Positions 15,077 through 24,049 of a stretch of 25,769 bases of DNA are shown piece after piece. The DNA is from Pseudomonadota bacterium (lineage in GTDB: Bacteria > Pseudomonadota > Alphaproteobacteria > Acetobacterales > Acetobacteraceae). The stretch is from positions 1-25,769 of the forward strand of contig JAJYAF010000002.1 in assembly GCA_021779655.1 (NCBI GenBank), given 5' to 3'. Position numbers and translations under genes: made by a program. The notes below the pieces were generated by a model. The model saw only the letters and a list, made by a program, of their open reading frames with translations. It was not told the DNA's origin and searched no databases. Numbering within the stretch: the first letter of the stretch is position 1; each line of letters begins with the position of its first letter.

Positions 15077-16624
15077 ATGCGCCAACCCGTGACGCCTTCT
15101 CCGGCGCCGGAACATCCGGCCAGCGGGGCCGTGCGCTCGTCTCTGGCGATGATCACGATCGGCACCATGCTGGCCACGCTGATCCAGGGGCTGGACATGA
15201 CGATCTCGAATGTCGCCCTTCCCTATATGGCGGGAACCTTTGCTTCGAGTTACGACGAAGCAACCTGGGTGCTGACCTATTACATCATCGCTGCCGCCAT
15301 CATGACGCCGCCAACCGGCTGGCTCTCGGCGCGATTTGGCCGGCGGCGGGTGTTCGTGGTCTCTATTGTCGGTTTCGTCGTGGCTTCGGTGTTGTGTGGT
15401 ATGTGCCAAACGCTCACGCAGGCCATCGTGGCGCGGGCATTGCAAGGCATGGCGGGGGCGGCCTTGACCCCGCTTTCGCAAGCAACCCTTCTGGACACCT
15501 ATCCGCGGGAGCGGCACCCGCAGGCCATGGCGATCTGGGGAATGGGGATCATGCTGGGCCCCATCCTGGGGCCTACGCTGGGTGGCTGGCTCACCTTCAA
15601 CCTGGATTGGCGCTGGGTGTACTACATCAACGTGCCGATAGGCGGAATTGCGGCAGCGGTCGTCTTTTTCTACGTGCCGGAGACACGGCGCCAGCAACCG
15701 CCCCGTTTCGACATGCTCGGCTTCTGTTTTCTCAGCGCGGCCGTCGCTGGTCTGCAGATCGTTCTCGATCGCGGCGAGATCGACGACTGGTTCAGTTCCC
15801 CCACGATCGTCACGGCGGCGGTGGTGGCGGGCACGGGGTTCTTTCTGTTTCTCGTTCAAATACTGCTGGGGCGTGATCCGTTCATCCGGCCCGATCTATT
15901 CGCCGACCGGAATTTCGTGCTTGGCCTGGTTCTGAATGTCGTCGTTTCCATCCTGCTGATGGGAACGATGTCCCTTTTTCCACCCTTGCTTCAGGATGTG
16001 CTGAATTTTCCGGTCGTCACGGTTGGTCTGCTGCTCGCCCCGCGCGGCTTCGGCACCATGGCCGCGATGGTTGTCGTCGGTCGTCTTTCCCGATACATCC
16101 CTCCGCGTTTCATGATCTTGTCCGGCTTCCTTATCACCGCCGTGGCCATGCACGGGATGGCGGGTTTTTCGCTACAGATCGGACCGCGTGAAGTCCTTGG
16201 GTATGGACTCATTCAGGGCTTCGGGCTCGGCATGATCTTTCCCGTCCTCGTTTCATCGAGCTTCGGCTCCCTTTCGCAGACAAGGCGCGTCGAGGCCGCC
16301 GGCGTTTATAACCTGGTCCGCAATGTCGGCAGTTCGGCCGGCATTTCCATCATGACGGCGCTCGTGGATCACAATACCCAGGTCAACCACGCGATCATCG
16401 CGCAGGCGGTAACGCCGTTTTCCCGTAATCTTTTCGAAAATCCGGTATTCCGGTTCTACGATGTCCTAACCGCGCGCGGCACCTCCTTCCTCAACAGCGA
16501 GGTGACCCAACAGGCGACCATGATCGCCTATATCGACGATTTCAAGCTGATGATGATTTTGGCTGTGATGGCCTCGATGGCGGCGCTGCTGATGCCGGGC
16601 GCGGGTGGGGCGCCTCGCCGCTGA
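15077..16624 (+). CDS. MFS drug exporter, DHA2 (EmrB/QacA) family
   Basis: A 515-residue transporter with 14 predicted membrane helices, the DHA2 number. Helix 1 carries the family motif LDMTISNVALPYM; the loop 2-3 motif appears as GWLSARFGRRRVF; and the antiporter motif C is GIMLGPILGPTLGGWL. DHA2 members export hydrophobic drugs, bile salts or organic acids in exchange for protons. EmrB-type exporters usually work with an EmrA membrane-fusion protein and an outer-membrane channel; neither is encoded next to it here. It is divergent from the monooxygenase-esterase operon and may share its regulation. Confidence 0.92.
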   Translation: MRQPVTPSPAPEHPASGAVRSSLAMITIGTMLATLIQGLDMTISNVALPYMAGTFASSYDEATWVLTYYIIAAAIMTPPTGWLSARFGRRRVFVVSIVGFVVASVLCGMCQTLTQAIVARALQGMAGAALTPLSQATLLDTYPRERHPQAMAIWGMGIMLGPILGPTLGGWLTFNLDWRWVYYINVPIGGIAAAVVFFYVPETRRQQPPRFDMLGFCFLSAAVAGLQIVLDRGEIDDWFSSPTIVTAAVVAGTGFFLFLVQILLGRDPFIRPDLFADRNFVLGLVLNVVVSILLMGTMSLFPPLLQDVLNFPVVTVGLLLAPRGFGTMAAMVVVGRLSRYIPPRFMILSGFLITAVAMHGMAGFSLQIGPREVLGYGLIQGFGLGMIFPVLVSSSFGSLSQTRRVEAAGVYNLVRNVGSSAGISIMTALVDHNTQVNHAIIAQAVTPFSRNLFENPVFRFYDVLTARGTSFLNSEVTQQATMIAYIDDFKLMMILAVMASMAALLMPGAGGAPRR

Positions 16625-16688
16625 AATAAAGCTGCCCTGGAACGATGTAGGCCGGGCAATGCGGGCCGTTTGCTTGATCCGTAAAATA

Positions 16689-16717
16689 TACCCCGCCGGG
16701 TTGAGCCTGGCGGGGTA
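16689..16717 (-). terminator. Intrinsic terminator (best on minus strand)
   Basis: A perfect 9-bp stem TACCCCGCC/GGCGGGGTA (16689-16697, 16709-16717) is followed on the minus strand by TATTTTAC. It can end minus-strand transcripts from prmA or from a start near 16740. The plus side lacks a T tract, so it would be a poorer terminator for the exporter gene. Confidence 0.6.
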
Positions 16718-16774
16718 AGTTGGGGGAGCGGTTGGTCAATGAAATGTTCATCTCACATCCCGCGAGCCGGCTCC

Positions 16775-16788
16775 TTGATCCAGATCAA
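16775..16788. promoter_or_regulatory. Perfect FNR/FixK-type palindrome
   Basis: TTGATCCAGATCAA matches the TTGATNNNNATCAA consensus of FNR/FixK/Anr oxygen-responsive regulators at all ten fixed positions. It lies between two convergent genes, so no protein gene starts nearby. A run of eight T follows at 16798-16805 on the plus strand; a 6-bp hairpin including this palindrome might alternatively act as a weak terminator. Confidence 0.5.
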
Positions 16789-16831
16789 GCCGCCGCATTT
16801 TTTTTATGTCCCCTTGGTTATGCGGCCCTGG

Positions 16832-17716
16832 TTATTTGGTCAGGATCAGGGTGGTCCACGCGCCGTCGGTGAGGCGCATCTTGAGGCGCAGGCCAGCGCG
16901 GCGATGGGCCGCGAGCACGGAGCGCGACTGTGTGTTCAAAAGCCCGGCCAGGATGGCCGTTCCTCCAGGCGCCAGCGCGGCGCCGAGCGAATGGGCCATG
17001 GCGCAAAGCGGGCGCGCCAGGATGTTCGCGAAAACCAGGTCGTAAGGCGCGCGGCGCCTGATCGTCCGGTCCGCCCAGCCATCGGCCCGAAGGGTCCGGA
17101 TACGGAAGGCAACCCCGTTCAGCCGCGCATTCGCGGCGGCCACGCGCACCGCGCGCGCGTCGATATCCGTGGCAAGCACCGGCCTGCCCAGCAGTTTCGC
17201 CGCGGCGATGGCAAGCACGCCGGAACCGGTGCCGAGGTCGAGAATCCTGGCCGGCCGGCGCGATTTTGCGAGGCGCTCCAGCGCCAAGAGGCAGCCGCGC
17301 GTGGAATTGTGCTCGCCGGAGCCGAAGGCAAGCCCGGCATCGAGCGTCAGCGTGATGCGGCCGGGCAGGGGCGGCGCGGTGATATGAGTGCCGCGCACCG
17401 CGAAGCGCCGGCCGATCCGCTGTTCGGGAAACGCCGATCGGTTGCGGGCCAGCCAGCCGCCCGCCGGCACCAGCGAATGCGAGGTCTCAGGCGTGATGCC
17501 GGTGAGCATCCCGGCAAGGCTGAGCGCGGCGAGGAGATCGGCTTCGAAGGCGCCGCGTTCCTTGACCCCGCTGAGATTCCAGGTGCCGGCATCCTCGTTC
17601 CGGAAGAACGAGACCGCGCGGCAGACGGAGCTCAAGGCGGATTCGAAATGATCCAGCGCGTCGTCCGGTACGGTGAGGCTGACGCAGTCGAGCAGTTCGG
17701 CGGGTTCAGGGGTCAT
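16832..17716 (-). CDS. prmA: Ribosomal protein L11 methyltransferase PrmA
   Basis: A 294-residue SAM-dependent methyltransferase that methylates lysines and the N-terminus of ribosomal protein L11. The PrmA signature AFGSGEHNSTRGCLLALE leads into the SAM-binding motif I ILDLGTGSGVLAIAAAKL, the acidic TDIDARAV strand end and FANILARPL, the family's NILA motif. ATG 17716 (MTPEPAELLD) fits PrmA N-termini; an in-frame upstream start would lie deep in uvrD. The gene overlaps the end of uvrD by 11 bp, so it is probably translated from the same transcript. Confidence 0.94.
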   Translation of the reverse strand: MTPEPAELLDCVSLTVPDDALDHFESALSSVCRAVSFFRNEDAGTWNLSGVKERGAFEADLLAALSLAGMLTGITPETSHSLVPAGGWLARNRSAFPEQRIGRRFAVRGTHITAPPLPGRITLTLDAGLAFGSGEHNSTRGCLLALERLAKSRRPARILDLGTGSGVLAIAAAKLLGRPVLATDIDARAVRVAAANARLNGVAFRIRTLRADGWADRTIRRRAPYDLVFANILARPLCAMAHSLGAALAPGGTAILAGLLNTQSRSVLAAHRRAGLRLKMRLTDGAWTTLILTK

Positions 17717-19883
17717 GGCGCTCCACGAAGCGGTCGAGCACGCGCTTCGGCCCGGAGGTTTCGAACGCGACATCGAGCCGGTCGTCCTCGGCCGCGGTTA
17801 CGGTGCCGTAGCCGAATTTCTGGTGGAACACGCGCGCGCCGACGGGAATTTTCTCGGCCCTGGCCGGGCGCGCCGGCTGCTCCCAGGGTGCTGCCATCCG
17901 CGGCCGGCGGATATCCATGGGAAACATCGGAGCCGCCGCCATTCGCTCCGCCCTGGCGGCAGCGGCGGAGCCGGTCCGGGAAATGAAATCCGGCGGCAGC
18001 TCCTCGATGAACCGGCTGGGGATGCAGCTCTGCCAACTGGCATAGATGCGCCGGTTGGCGGCATGGCTGATGATCGCGCGGCGGCGGGCACGGGTGATGC
18101 CCACATAAGCCAGCCGCCGCTCCTCCTCCAGGCTCTTCACCCCGCCCTCGTCCAGCGCGCGCTGGTTGGGAAACAGCCCTTCCTCCCAGCCGGGCAGGAA
18201 CACCGTGTCGAATTCCAGGCCCTTCGCGCCGTGCAGGGTCATCATGCTCAGCCGCTCGTCGTCGCCCTGCTCCTCGTTCTCCATCACCAGCGCCACGTGA
18301 TCCAGAAAGCCCTGCAGCGTTTCGAAATCGGCAAGCGCGCGCGCGAGTTCCTTGAGGTTCTCAAGCCGCCCCGGCGCTTCGGGCGATTTATCCGCCTGCC
18401 ACATCGGGGTGTAGCCGGATTCATCGAGCAAGGTGGCGAGCGTCACCACATGGCCTTCCCGTGGCAGCATGGCGCGCCAGCGCGCGAAGCCCTGCAGAAG
18501 CTCGCGCATCGCCTCCTTCATTCTGCCCCTGAAAGCGCCATCGTTCAGAAGCGATTCGGTTGCGGAATGGAGCGAAATCCGGGCGCTCCGCGCGCGCGCG
18601 TGAATCGCCCGCAGCGAGACATCGCCCACCCCGCGCTTGGGCACGTTGATAATGCGCTCGAAGGCGAGATCATCGGCCGGCTGCGCGAGGACCCGGAGAT
18701 AGGCGAGCGCATCGCGGATCTCCGCGCGCTCATAGAAGCGCAGGCCGCCGATGATGCGGTAGGGGATGCCGAGCGTGATCATCCGCTCCTCGAAAGCGCG
18801 GGTCTGGAAGCCGGCGCGGACCAGAATGGCCATCTGCTTCAGGCTCTCGCCCGCGCGGCGGCAGGCTTCCACCCGGGCGCCAACCATGCGGGCTTCTTCC
18901 TCGGAATCCCACAGCGCCACCACCTCCACCTTCTCGCCCGCCGCATCGGCGCGTCCGGAGCGCAGGGTCTTGCCGAGCCGGCTTTCATTATGGGCGATCA
19001 GATGCGCGGCCGCGGCCAGAATGGGCGCGGTGGAGCGGTAATTCGCCTCCAGCCGGATGATCTTCGCGCCGGGGAAATCCCGTTCGAATTTCAGGATGTT
19101 TTCAATTTCCGCACCGCGCCAGGAATAGATGCTCTGATCATCGTCGCCCACGCAGCAGATGTTCCGGCTGGCCTGCGCCAGCAGCCGCAGCCAGTAATAC
19201 TGCACGAGATTGGTATCCTGGTACTCGTCCACCAGGATATAGCGGAAGGCGCGGTGATAGGTGGCGAGAACCTCCGCGTCGCTGCGCAGGAGATTCGTGG
19301 TCAACAGCAGAAGATCGCCGAAATCGACCGCGTTCAGCGTCTTCAGCCGCGCCTGGTAGGCGGCATAAAGCTCCTGCGCCCGGCCGGCGGCGAAATCGGT
19401 ATCCTCCACCGCCGGAATCTGCCCCGGCATATGGCCGCGATCCTTCCAGCGCTGGATCTGCGCCATCAGCGCCGGGGCCGGCCAGCGTTTTGCATCCAGG
19501 CGCGCGCCCTCCATCACCTGCTTCAGGACCCGGAGCTGATCATCACTATCCAGGATGGAGAAATTGCCGGTAAGGCCGGTGCGCTCGGCAAAGCGGCGCA
19601 GCATGCGCGCGGTGAGCGCGTGGAAGGTTCCAAGCCATAGCCCGTCTGCCGGCGCGCCGATGAGCTTCGTCACCCGCTCGCGCATCTCGCGCGCCGCCTT
19701 GTTGGTGAAGGTCACGGCGAGAATCTGGTTGGGGAAGGCGCGCTTCGTCAGCAGGATATGCGCGAAGCGCGTGGTCAGCACGCGGGTCTTGCCGGTGCCG
19801 GCGCCGGCCAGCACCAGCACCGGGCCCTCGGTTGCCTCCACGGCCTCGCGCTGCGCCTGATTGAGACCTTCCAGATATGTCAT
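17706..19883 (-). CDS. uvrD: ATP-dependent DNA helicase UvrD/PcrA
   Basis: A 725-residue superfamily 1A 3'-5' helicase used in nucleotide-excision and mismatch repair and transcription-coupled repair. Motif Ia/Walker A is LAGAGTGKT (25-33), Walker B is VDEYQDTN, motif III is GDDDQSIYSWRGAE, motif IV LEANYRS, motif V TLHGAKGLEFD and motif VI AYVGITRAR. The C-terminus (ARVFHQKFGYGTVTAAEDD onward) is the Tudor-like domain that in PcrA contacts RNA polymerase. ATG 19883 gives MTYLEGLNQAQREAV, the usual N-terminus. It sits 52 nt after metF. Confidence 0.96.
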   Translation of the reverse strand: MTYLEGLNQAQREAVEATEGPVLVLAGAGTGKTRVLTTRFAHILLTKRAFPNQILAVTFTNKAAREMRERVTKLIGAPADGLWLGTFHALTARMLRRFAERTGLTGNFSILDSDDQLRVLKQVMEGARLDAKRWPAPALMAQIQRWKDRGHMPGQIPAVEDTDFAAGRAQELYAAYQARLKTLNAVDFGDLLLLTTNLLRSDAEVLATYHRAFRYILVDEYQDTNLVQYYWLRLLAQASRNICCVGDDDQSIYSWRGAEIENILKFERDFPGAKIIRLEANYRSTAPILAAAAHLIAHNESRLGKTLRSGRADAAGEKVEVVALWDSEEEARMVGARVEACRRAGESLKQMAILVRAGFQTRAFEERMITLGIPYRIIGGLRFYERAEIRDALAYLRVLAQPADDLAFERIINVPKRGVGDVSLRAIHARARSARISLHSATESLLNDGAFRGRMKEAMRELLQGFARWRAMLPREGHVVTLATLLDESGYTPMWQADKSPEAPGRLENLKELARALADFETLQGFLDHVALVMENEEQGDDERLSMMTLHGAKGLEFDTVFLPGWEEGLFPNQRALDEGGVKSLEEERRLAYVGITRARRRAIISHAANRRIYASWQSCIPSRFIEELPPDFISRTGSAAAARAERMAAAPMFPMDIRRPRMAAPWEQPARPARAEKIPVGARVFHQKFGYGTVTAAEDDRLDVAFETSGPKRVLDRFVERHDP

Positions 19884-19935
19884 GACGGAAAAAGCAGCCT
19901 TGTTACGCGGGGAAGCAAAGACCCGTGCCGCCCGG

Positions 19936-20862
19936 TCATGCCCCCGGCTTGACGCCCAGGATGCGGGAGATCGCGTAAACCAGGTCGGGGCGGTTGATCG
20001 TATAGAGATGAAATTCGTCGATGCCGTTGGCCTGCAGGGTGCGCACCTGTTCGGCGGCGGCGGCGGCGCCGATCATGCGGCGGGTTTCGGGGTCATCGTC
20101 CAGGCCCTCGAACGTCTCCGCCATCCAGGAGGGCGGCGTGGCGCCGCAGCCTTCGCAGAATTTCACGGCGGCGGCATAGTTGGAAACCGGCATGATTCCG
20201 GGGACGATGGGCGCGGCGATTCCGGCGGCAAGCGCCCGGTCCAGGAAGCGCAGGAAGGTGGCGTTGTCGTAGAAAAGCTGGGTGATGGCGCGGGTCGCGC
20301 CAGCGTCCAGCTTGCGCTTCAGGTTGTCCAGGTCCGCTTCCGGCGAAGCCGCCTGTGGATGGGTTTCCGGATAGGCGGCGACCGAGATTTCGAAATCCGC
20401 CACGCGCTTCAGCCCGGCGACCAGATCCGCCGCATAGGCATAGCCGCCGGGGAAGGGGGTGTAGGCCTCGCCCTTCGGAGGATCGCCCCGGAGTGCGACG
20501 ATATGGCGCACGCCGGCTTCCCAGTAGCGCCTTGCGACCTCGTCCACCGCTTCCCGTGGCGCGCCTACGCAGGTCAGATGGGCGGCCGGGGTGAGATCGG
20601 TTTCCTGCGCGATGCGCAGCACGGTGGCGTGGGTGCGCTCCTGCGTGCTGCCGCCGGCGCCGTAGGTCACGGAGACGAAATGCGGCTTGAGAGGCGCCAG
20701 CCGCTCGATGCAGTGCCAGAGCTGGGCTTCCAGCGCCGCTGTTTTCGGAGGGATGAATTCGAAGGAAATGGCCGGCGCCTTGCCGGGGCCGGAAGGAAGC
20801 GGATGAACCCGGTCGCCCGAAAGCCAGCGTTCCAGCGTGTCGCGGTTGGGGGAATGGGTCAT
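19936..20862 (-). CDS. metF: 5,10-methylenetetrahydrofolate reductase MetF
   Basis: A 308-residue FAD enzyme that reduces methylene-THF to methyl-THF for methionine synthesis. Visible motifs are ISFEFIPPKTAALEAQLW near the N-terminus, FVSVTYGAGGSTQERT, HLTCVGAPREAVDEV, HIVALRGDPPKGE and the C-terminal GIDEFHLYTINRPDLVYAI. ATG 20862 (MTHSPNRD) gives the standard length; an in-frame ATG at 20904 would add 14 residues. No recognisable SAM-II or SAH riboswitch is seen upstream. Likely first gene of a metF-uvrD-prmA transcript, divergent from mlaA. Confidence 0.95.
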   Translation of the reverse strand: MTHSPNRDTLERWLSGDRVHPLPSGPGKAPAISFEFIPPKTAALEAQLWHCIERLAPLKPHFVSVTYGAGGSTQERTHATVLRIAQETDLTPAAHLTCVGAPREAVDEVARRYWEAGVRHIVALRGDPPKGEAYTPFPGGYAYAADLVAGLKRVADFEISVAAYPETHPQAASPEADLDNLKRKLDAGATRAITQLFYDNATFLRFLDRALAAGIAAPIVPGIMPVSNYAAAVKFCEGCGATPPSWMAETFEGLDDDPETRRMIGAAAAAEQVRTLQANGIDEFHLYTINRPDLVYAISRILGVKPGA

Positions 20863-20983
20863 CTTCGGTCCGGCTTTTCTCGCATCCGTATTCTTTTGCG
20901 GCATTGCGCCTTGCCTATGCAAGCCGGGAACGCGCCGGCGCGCCGGGAGCCGCGTGGATTTCCGGGCTGCCGGGCCCACCCGG

Positions 20984-21012
20984 TTGATCCGGCGCGCTTT
21001 GGAGACCATAAC
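20984..21012 (+). promoter_or_regulatory. Candidate promoter of mlaA
   Basis: TTGATC (20984-20989) and CATAAC (21007-21012) each match four of six consensus bases and are 17 bp apart. The start would be about 55 nt before the mlaA start codon. Confidence 0.4.
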
Positions 21013-21061
21013 AAGGTGAGACAAGGGCGGGAAGATGGGGCATAGTGCCTACCGCTATTCA

Positions 21062-21067
21062 AGGAGG
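21062..21067 (+). promoter_or_regulatory. Ribosome binding site that fixes a TTG start
   Basis: AGGAGG at 21062-21067 is a perfect Shine-Dalgarno core, 8 nt before the TTG at 21076. The ATG at 21117 is out of frame with mlaA, which makes TTG the most likely start. Confidence 0.7.
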
Positions 21068-21075
21068 CTGGGGGG

Positions 21076-21897
21076 TTGGCGGAACACAGGAAGTTTGCCG
21101 TGAGGCAGGAAAAACGATGGTTTTTTGCCGCCCCGGCACTGCTGGCTGCGGCGCTGCTCTCCGGCTGCGCCAAGGTGCCTCCACGTTCCGACCAGGCGGC
21201 CTATCAGAACTATCAGGAGCAGAACGACCCATTGGAGCCGACCAACCGGTTCCTGTTCCGGGTCAACGACAAAATTTCCCAATATTTCCTGCGGCCGATC
21301 GCCAAGGGCTACCTGCATGTCACCACCGTCGGGATGCGCACGCATGTCAGTGACTTTGTCACCAATATGGGCGAACCCGGCGAGATGATCTATTTCGCCG
21401 CTGCCGGCAAATCCCGCGACGCCGGCACGGCGCTGGCACGCTTTGGGATAAATACCGTGATCGGCTTCGGCGGGATCTTCGATCCGGCTTCCAATCTCGG
21501 TTACCGCGAGACCTCCACGGATTTGGGGTTGACCCTGGCGGAATGGGGCGTGCCGCCCGGCCCCTATCTTTATCTCCCGCTCTTCGGCCCCTCCGGCGCG
21601 CGGGATGTGTGGGCCCTGCCGGCGCAGTTCATCCTAACCCCCACCATTGCCCCGCCCCCCAGCAGGGGGCTGACGATATTCAGCGACACCACGACCGCCC
21701 TGCATCTGGTGAACAGCTATGCCTCCTACCTCAACGATATCGATCAGGTCGAGGCGACGGCGCTGGATCCCTACGCCACCTTCCGGAGCCTTTATCGCCA
21801 ATCCCGTGCCGCGCAGTTGCAGCTGATCAACCGGCGCAACGTGCCCACGGTGCCGGACTGGTTCCCGCAGCCGCAGCCGGCCGCTCCGGCGCAATAA
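21076..21897 (+). CDS. mlaA: MlaA (VacJ) family phospholipid-removal lipoprotein
   Basis: A 273-residue lipoprotein. The N-terminus is a lipoprotein signal (RWFFAAPALLAAALLSGC, lipid-modified Cys31). The family signature NDPLEPTNRFLFRVND follows, then the ring-forming helices (YLHVTTVGMRTHVSDFVTNMGEP) and GYRETSTDLGLTLAEWGVPPGPYLYLPLFGP, one of the best-conserved VacJ segments. MlaA removes misplaced phospholipids from the outer leaflet of the outer membrane and passes them to MlaC. The start codon is TTG. mlaC follows 68 bp downstream in the same direction; the MlaFED importer is not in the window. Confidence 0.95.
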   Translation: MAEHRKFAVRQEKRWFFAAPALLAAALLSGCAKVPPRSDQAAYQNYQEQNDPLEPTNRFLFRVNDKISQYFLRPIAKGYLHVTTVGMRTHVSDFVTNMGEPGEMIYFAAAGKSRDAGTALARFGINTVIGFGGIFDPASNLGYRETSTDLGLTLAEWGVPPGPYLYLPLFGPSGARDVWALPAQFILTPTIAPPPSRGLTIFSDTTTALHLVNSYASYLNDIDQVEATALDPYATFRSLYRQSRAAQLQLINRRNVPTVPDWFPQPQPAAPAQ

Positions 21898-21965
21898 CGC
21901 AACCGCTGGGGGATTTCCGGCGGCGGCCTTCGGGACGAGAACTTCAGCGCAAGGGAATTTTTTGA

Positions 21966-22610
21966 ATGTATTTTCGTCGTTTCATGCTTTGTGCCCTGGT
22001 TGGCCTTTCCCTGCCCGGCCTGGATTTTTTCGCCGCTTCGCCGGCCGGAGCGCAATCGGCCACCGTGCCCCCGGATGAGGCCAAGGCTTTCATCCAGAAG
22101 GCCGGCCAGCAGCTCGTGGACGTGGTGAACAGCAATGCGAGCGCTGCCACCAAGGGGGCGCAGCTCAACACGCTGGTCAACCAGGTGGTGGCCGTGGATA
22201 CCGTAGGGGATTACGTGCTGGGGCGCTACAGAAACGTCGCGACCCCGGACCAGCACCGGCAGTTTCTCAATCTGTTCCACCAGTTGCTGTCTTATAACAT
22301 CACCTACCAGATCAAAGCCTACCAGGGCGTTTCATTCACGGTGAACGGCGCTTCCCAGCAGGGTAACGACATGGTGGTCGACACCACGATCATGCGTCCG
22401 GGCCAGGCGCCCTCGGATGTGGGCTGGGCGGTGGACGAGATCGGCGGCAGCCCGAAAATCGTCGACGTGATCGTGGCCGGGACATCCCTCAGAATCACGA
22501 CCCGCAACGACTATGCTTCGGTGATCATCAACAACGGCGGCCAGTTTTCCGCCTTGCTGAGCGCGATGCAGAACCAGATTCAACGCATCAAATCGCGCGA
22601 AAACGACTGA
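21966..22610 (+). CDS. mlaC: MlaC/Ttg2D family periplasmic phospholipid-binding protein
   Basis: A 214-residue protein with a Sec signal peptide ending near SPAGA-QS (residue 29). The mature part shows the MlaC/Tol_Tol_Ttg2 order: FIQKAGQQLVDVV, a VDTVGDYVLGRYRNVATPDQ segment where the family has its conserved GRYWR-like motif, then YQGVSFTVNGASQQGNDMVVDTTI and IVDVIVAGTSLRITTRNDYASVI. MlaC ferries phospholipids between MlaA in the outer membrane and MlaFEDB in the inner membrane. In hopanoid producers a close relative is HpnM; no hopanoid gene is seen here, so MlaC is preferred. Confidence 0.92.
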   Translation: MYFRRFMLCALVGLSLPGLDFFAASPAGAQSATVPPDEAKAFIQKAGQQLVDVVNSNASAATKGAQLNTLVNQVVAVDTVGDYVLGRYRNVATPDQHRQFLNLFHQLLSYNITYQIKAYQGVSFTVNGASQQGNDMVVDTTIMRPGQAPSDVGWAVDEIGGSPKIVDVIVAGTSLRITTRNDYASVIINNGGQFSALLSAMQNQIQRIKSREND

Positions 22611-22625
22611 GAACCGTCAGCTCCC

Positions 22626-22704
22626 GCCGGCCGGGCCGCTCCGGCGCGCCGGCCGGCACGGATTGCTTCCGCCGTTCGCTTCCCTGAAATGCTCCAGGTG
22701 GAGC
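22626..22704. terminator. Hairpins between convergent mlaC and fsr-like genes
   Basis: A GC-rich 9-bp stem GCCGGCCGG/CCGGCCGGC (22626-22657, with an inner 4-bp stem) is followed by GCTCC/GGAGC (22691-22704) and then GTTTCT on the plus strand. Neither has a strong T tract, but their position after both genes suggests termination. Confidence 0.4.
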
Positions 22705-22708
22705 GTTT

Positions 22709-23923
22709 CTAACCTTTCGTTATAGTTTGGACGCGCGCGCCTTCCACCCGGGGCAGAAGCACCGTCAGCAGCCCGAGAGCCGGGAGGAAGGAGCAGATCC
22801 GGTACACCGTGTCGATGCCGGTCCGGTCCGCGATCATCCCCAGCACCGCGGCCCCGATGCCGCCCATGCCGAAAGCAAAGCCGAAGAACAGGCCGGAAAC
22901 CATGCCGACGCGCCCCGGCATGAGTTCCTGCGCATAGACCAGAATGGCGGAGAAAGCCGAGGAGAGGATCAGCCCGATGACGATGGAAAGGAGGACGGTG
23001 GCTTGCAGCCCCACATAAGGCAGTGCCAGGGTGAACGGCAGAACACCGATGATGGAGGCCGAAATCACCCATCTGCGGCCGAGCCGGTCCCCGATGGGCC
23101 CGCCAGCCATGGTGCCCAGGGCGGTAGCGGCAAGAAATATGAACAGGTCGATCTGCGCCGCGTGCACGCTTATCCCGAAGCGGTGCATGAGGTAGAAAAT
23201 ATAATAGCTCGTGATACTGGCGAGGTAGAAATATTTGGAAAAAATCAGCCCCAGCAGGACCAGAATCGCCAATCCGACCTGCCGGCGGGTGAGGGCGTGC
23301 TGGCCAGGGATCTCCCGGCGGCCGCGCCTTGCGTGTCCGTTTTTCTTATACCAGCGCCCGAGCGCGCCGAGAATCAGAATACCGCCAAGCGCGACCAGCG
23401 TGAACCAGGCGAGGCTCGTCTGGCCACGCGGCAGGACGAAAAATGCCGCGAGCAGCGGCCCCAGCGCCTGGCCGAAATTCCCGCCTACCTGAAACACCGA
23501 TTGCGCCAGCCCGTGCCTGCCGCCGGAAGCAAGCCGCGCGATGCGGGACGATTCCGGGTGAAAGACGGAAGAGCCTATGCCAAGCAGCGCCGCCCCCGCC
23601 AGCAGCTGCCCGAAATCCGAGGCGAGCGCCAGCGTCAGCAGGCCGATCAGCGTGAAGCTCATGCCCGTGGCCAGTGAGTAGGGCATTGGACGACGGTCGG
23701 TAACCATGCCGACCACCGGCTGCAGAACCGAGGCGGTGGTTTGATAGGTGAGCGTGAGCAGCCCGATCTGCCCGAAGCTGAGGGCGAAACCGCCCTTCAA
23801 AATCGGATAGATCGCCGGCAGCAGCGCCTGCATCATGTCGTTCAGCAAATGGCAGAAGCTGATGGCGCCCAGTACCGGCGCCGTTCCGGCGGCCTTGTAG
23901 GGCGCCGCGAGGGTCTGGCTCAT
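22709..23923 (-). CDS. fsr: MFS exporter of the fosmidomycin-resistance (Fsr) family
   Basis: A 404-residue transporter with 12 predicted membrane helices. Fsr-type hallmarks are SFCHLLNDMMQALLPAIYPI in helix 1, GIGSSVFHPESSRIARLASG, and QVGGNFGQALGPLLAAFF; the second half shows GGPIGDRLGRRW. The E. coli relative confers fosmidomycin resistance by export; the natural substrate is unknown. GGGAATCG lies just before the ATG. It is a single gene, with a gap to tlpA of 126 bp. Confidence 0.92.
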   Translation of the reverse strand: MSQTLAAPYKAAGTAPVLGAISFCHLLNDMMQALLPAIYPILKGGFALSFGQIGLLTLTYQTTASVLQPVVGMVTDRRPMPYSLATGMSFTLIGLLTLALASDFGQLLAGAALLGIGSSVFHPESSRIARLASGGRHGLAQSVFQVGGNFGQALGPLLAAFFVLPRGQTSLAWFTLVALGGILILGALGRWYKKNGHARRGRREIPGQHALTRRQVGLAILVLLGLIFSKYFYLASITSYYIFYLMHRFGISVHAAQIDLFIFLAATALGTMAGGPIGDRLGRRWVISASIIGVLPFTLALPYVGLQATVLLSIVIGLILSSAFSAILVYAQELMPGRVGMVSGLFFGFAFGMGGIGAAVLGMIADRTGIDTVYRICSFLPALGLLTVLLPRVEGARVQTITKG

Positions 23924-24049
23924 CGATTCCCGCTGTTAAACGATAGGGCCGGAATTTAGGCGCGGCGCCCCCGGCTTTGCAACCGCGGGCGAAGCGTGGC
24001 AGCACCGCGCCTGCTTCCCGGGTCCGGATGGCCGCTTGGCTTTGGCGGC

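Noticed and set aside
17673..19640. A 655-codon plus-strand open frame
   Set aside because: Antisense to uvrD, whose helicase motifs are complete and in order.
20863..21075. Possible SAM-II or SAH riboswitch upstream of metF
   Set aside because: The conserved core sequences of either class could not be found; only a short CTTGC/GCAAG hairpin is present.
22727..23677. A 316-codon plus-strand open frame
   Set aside because: Antisense to the Fsr-type transporter; composition is a charged, low-complexity shadow.
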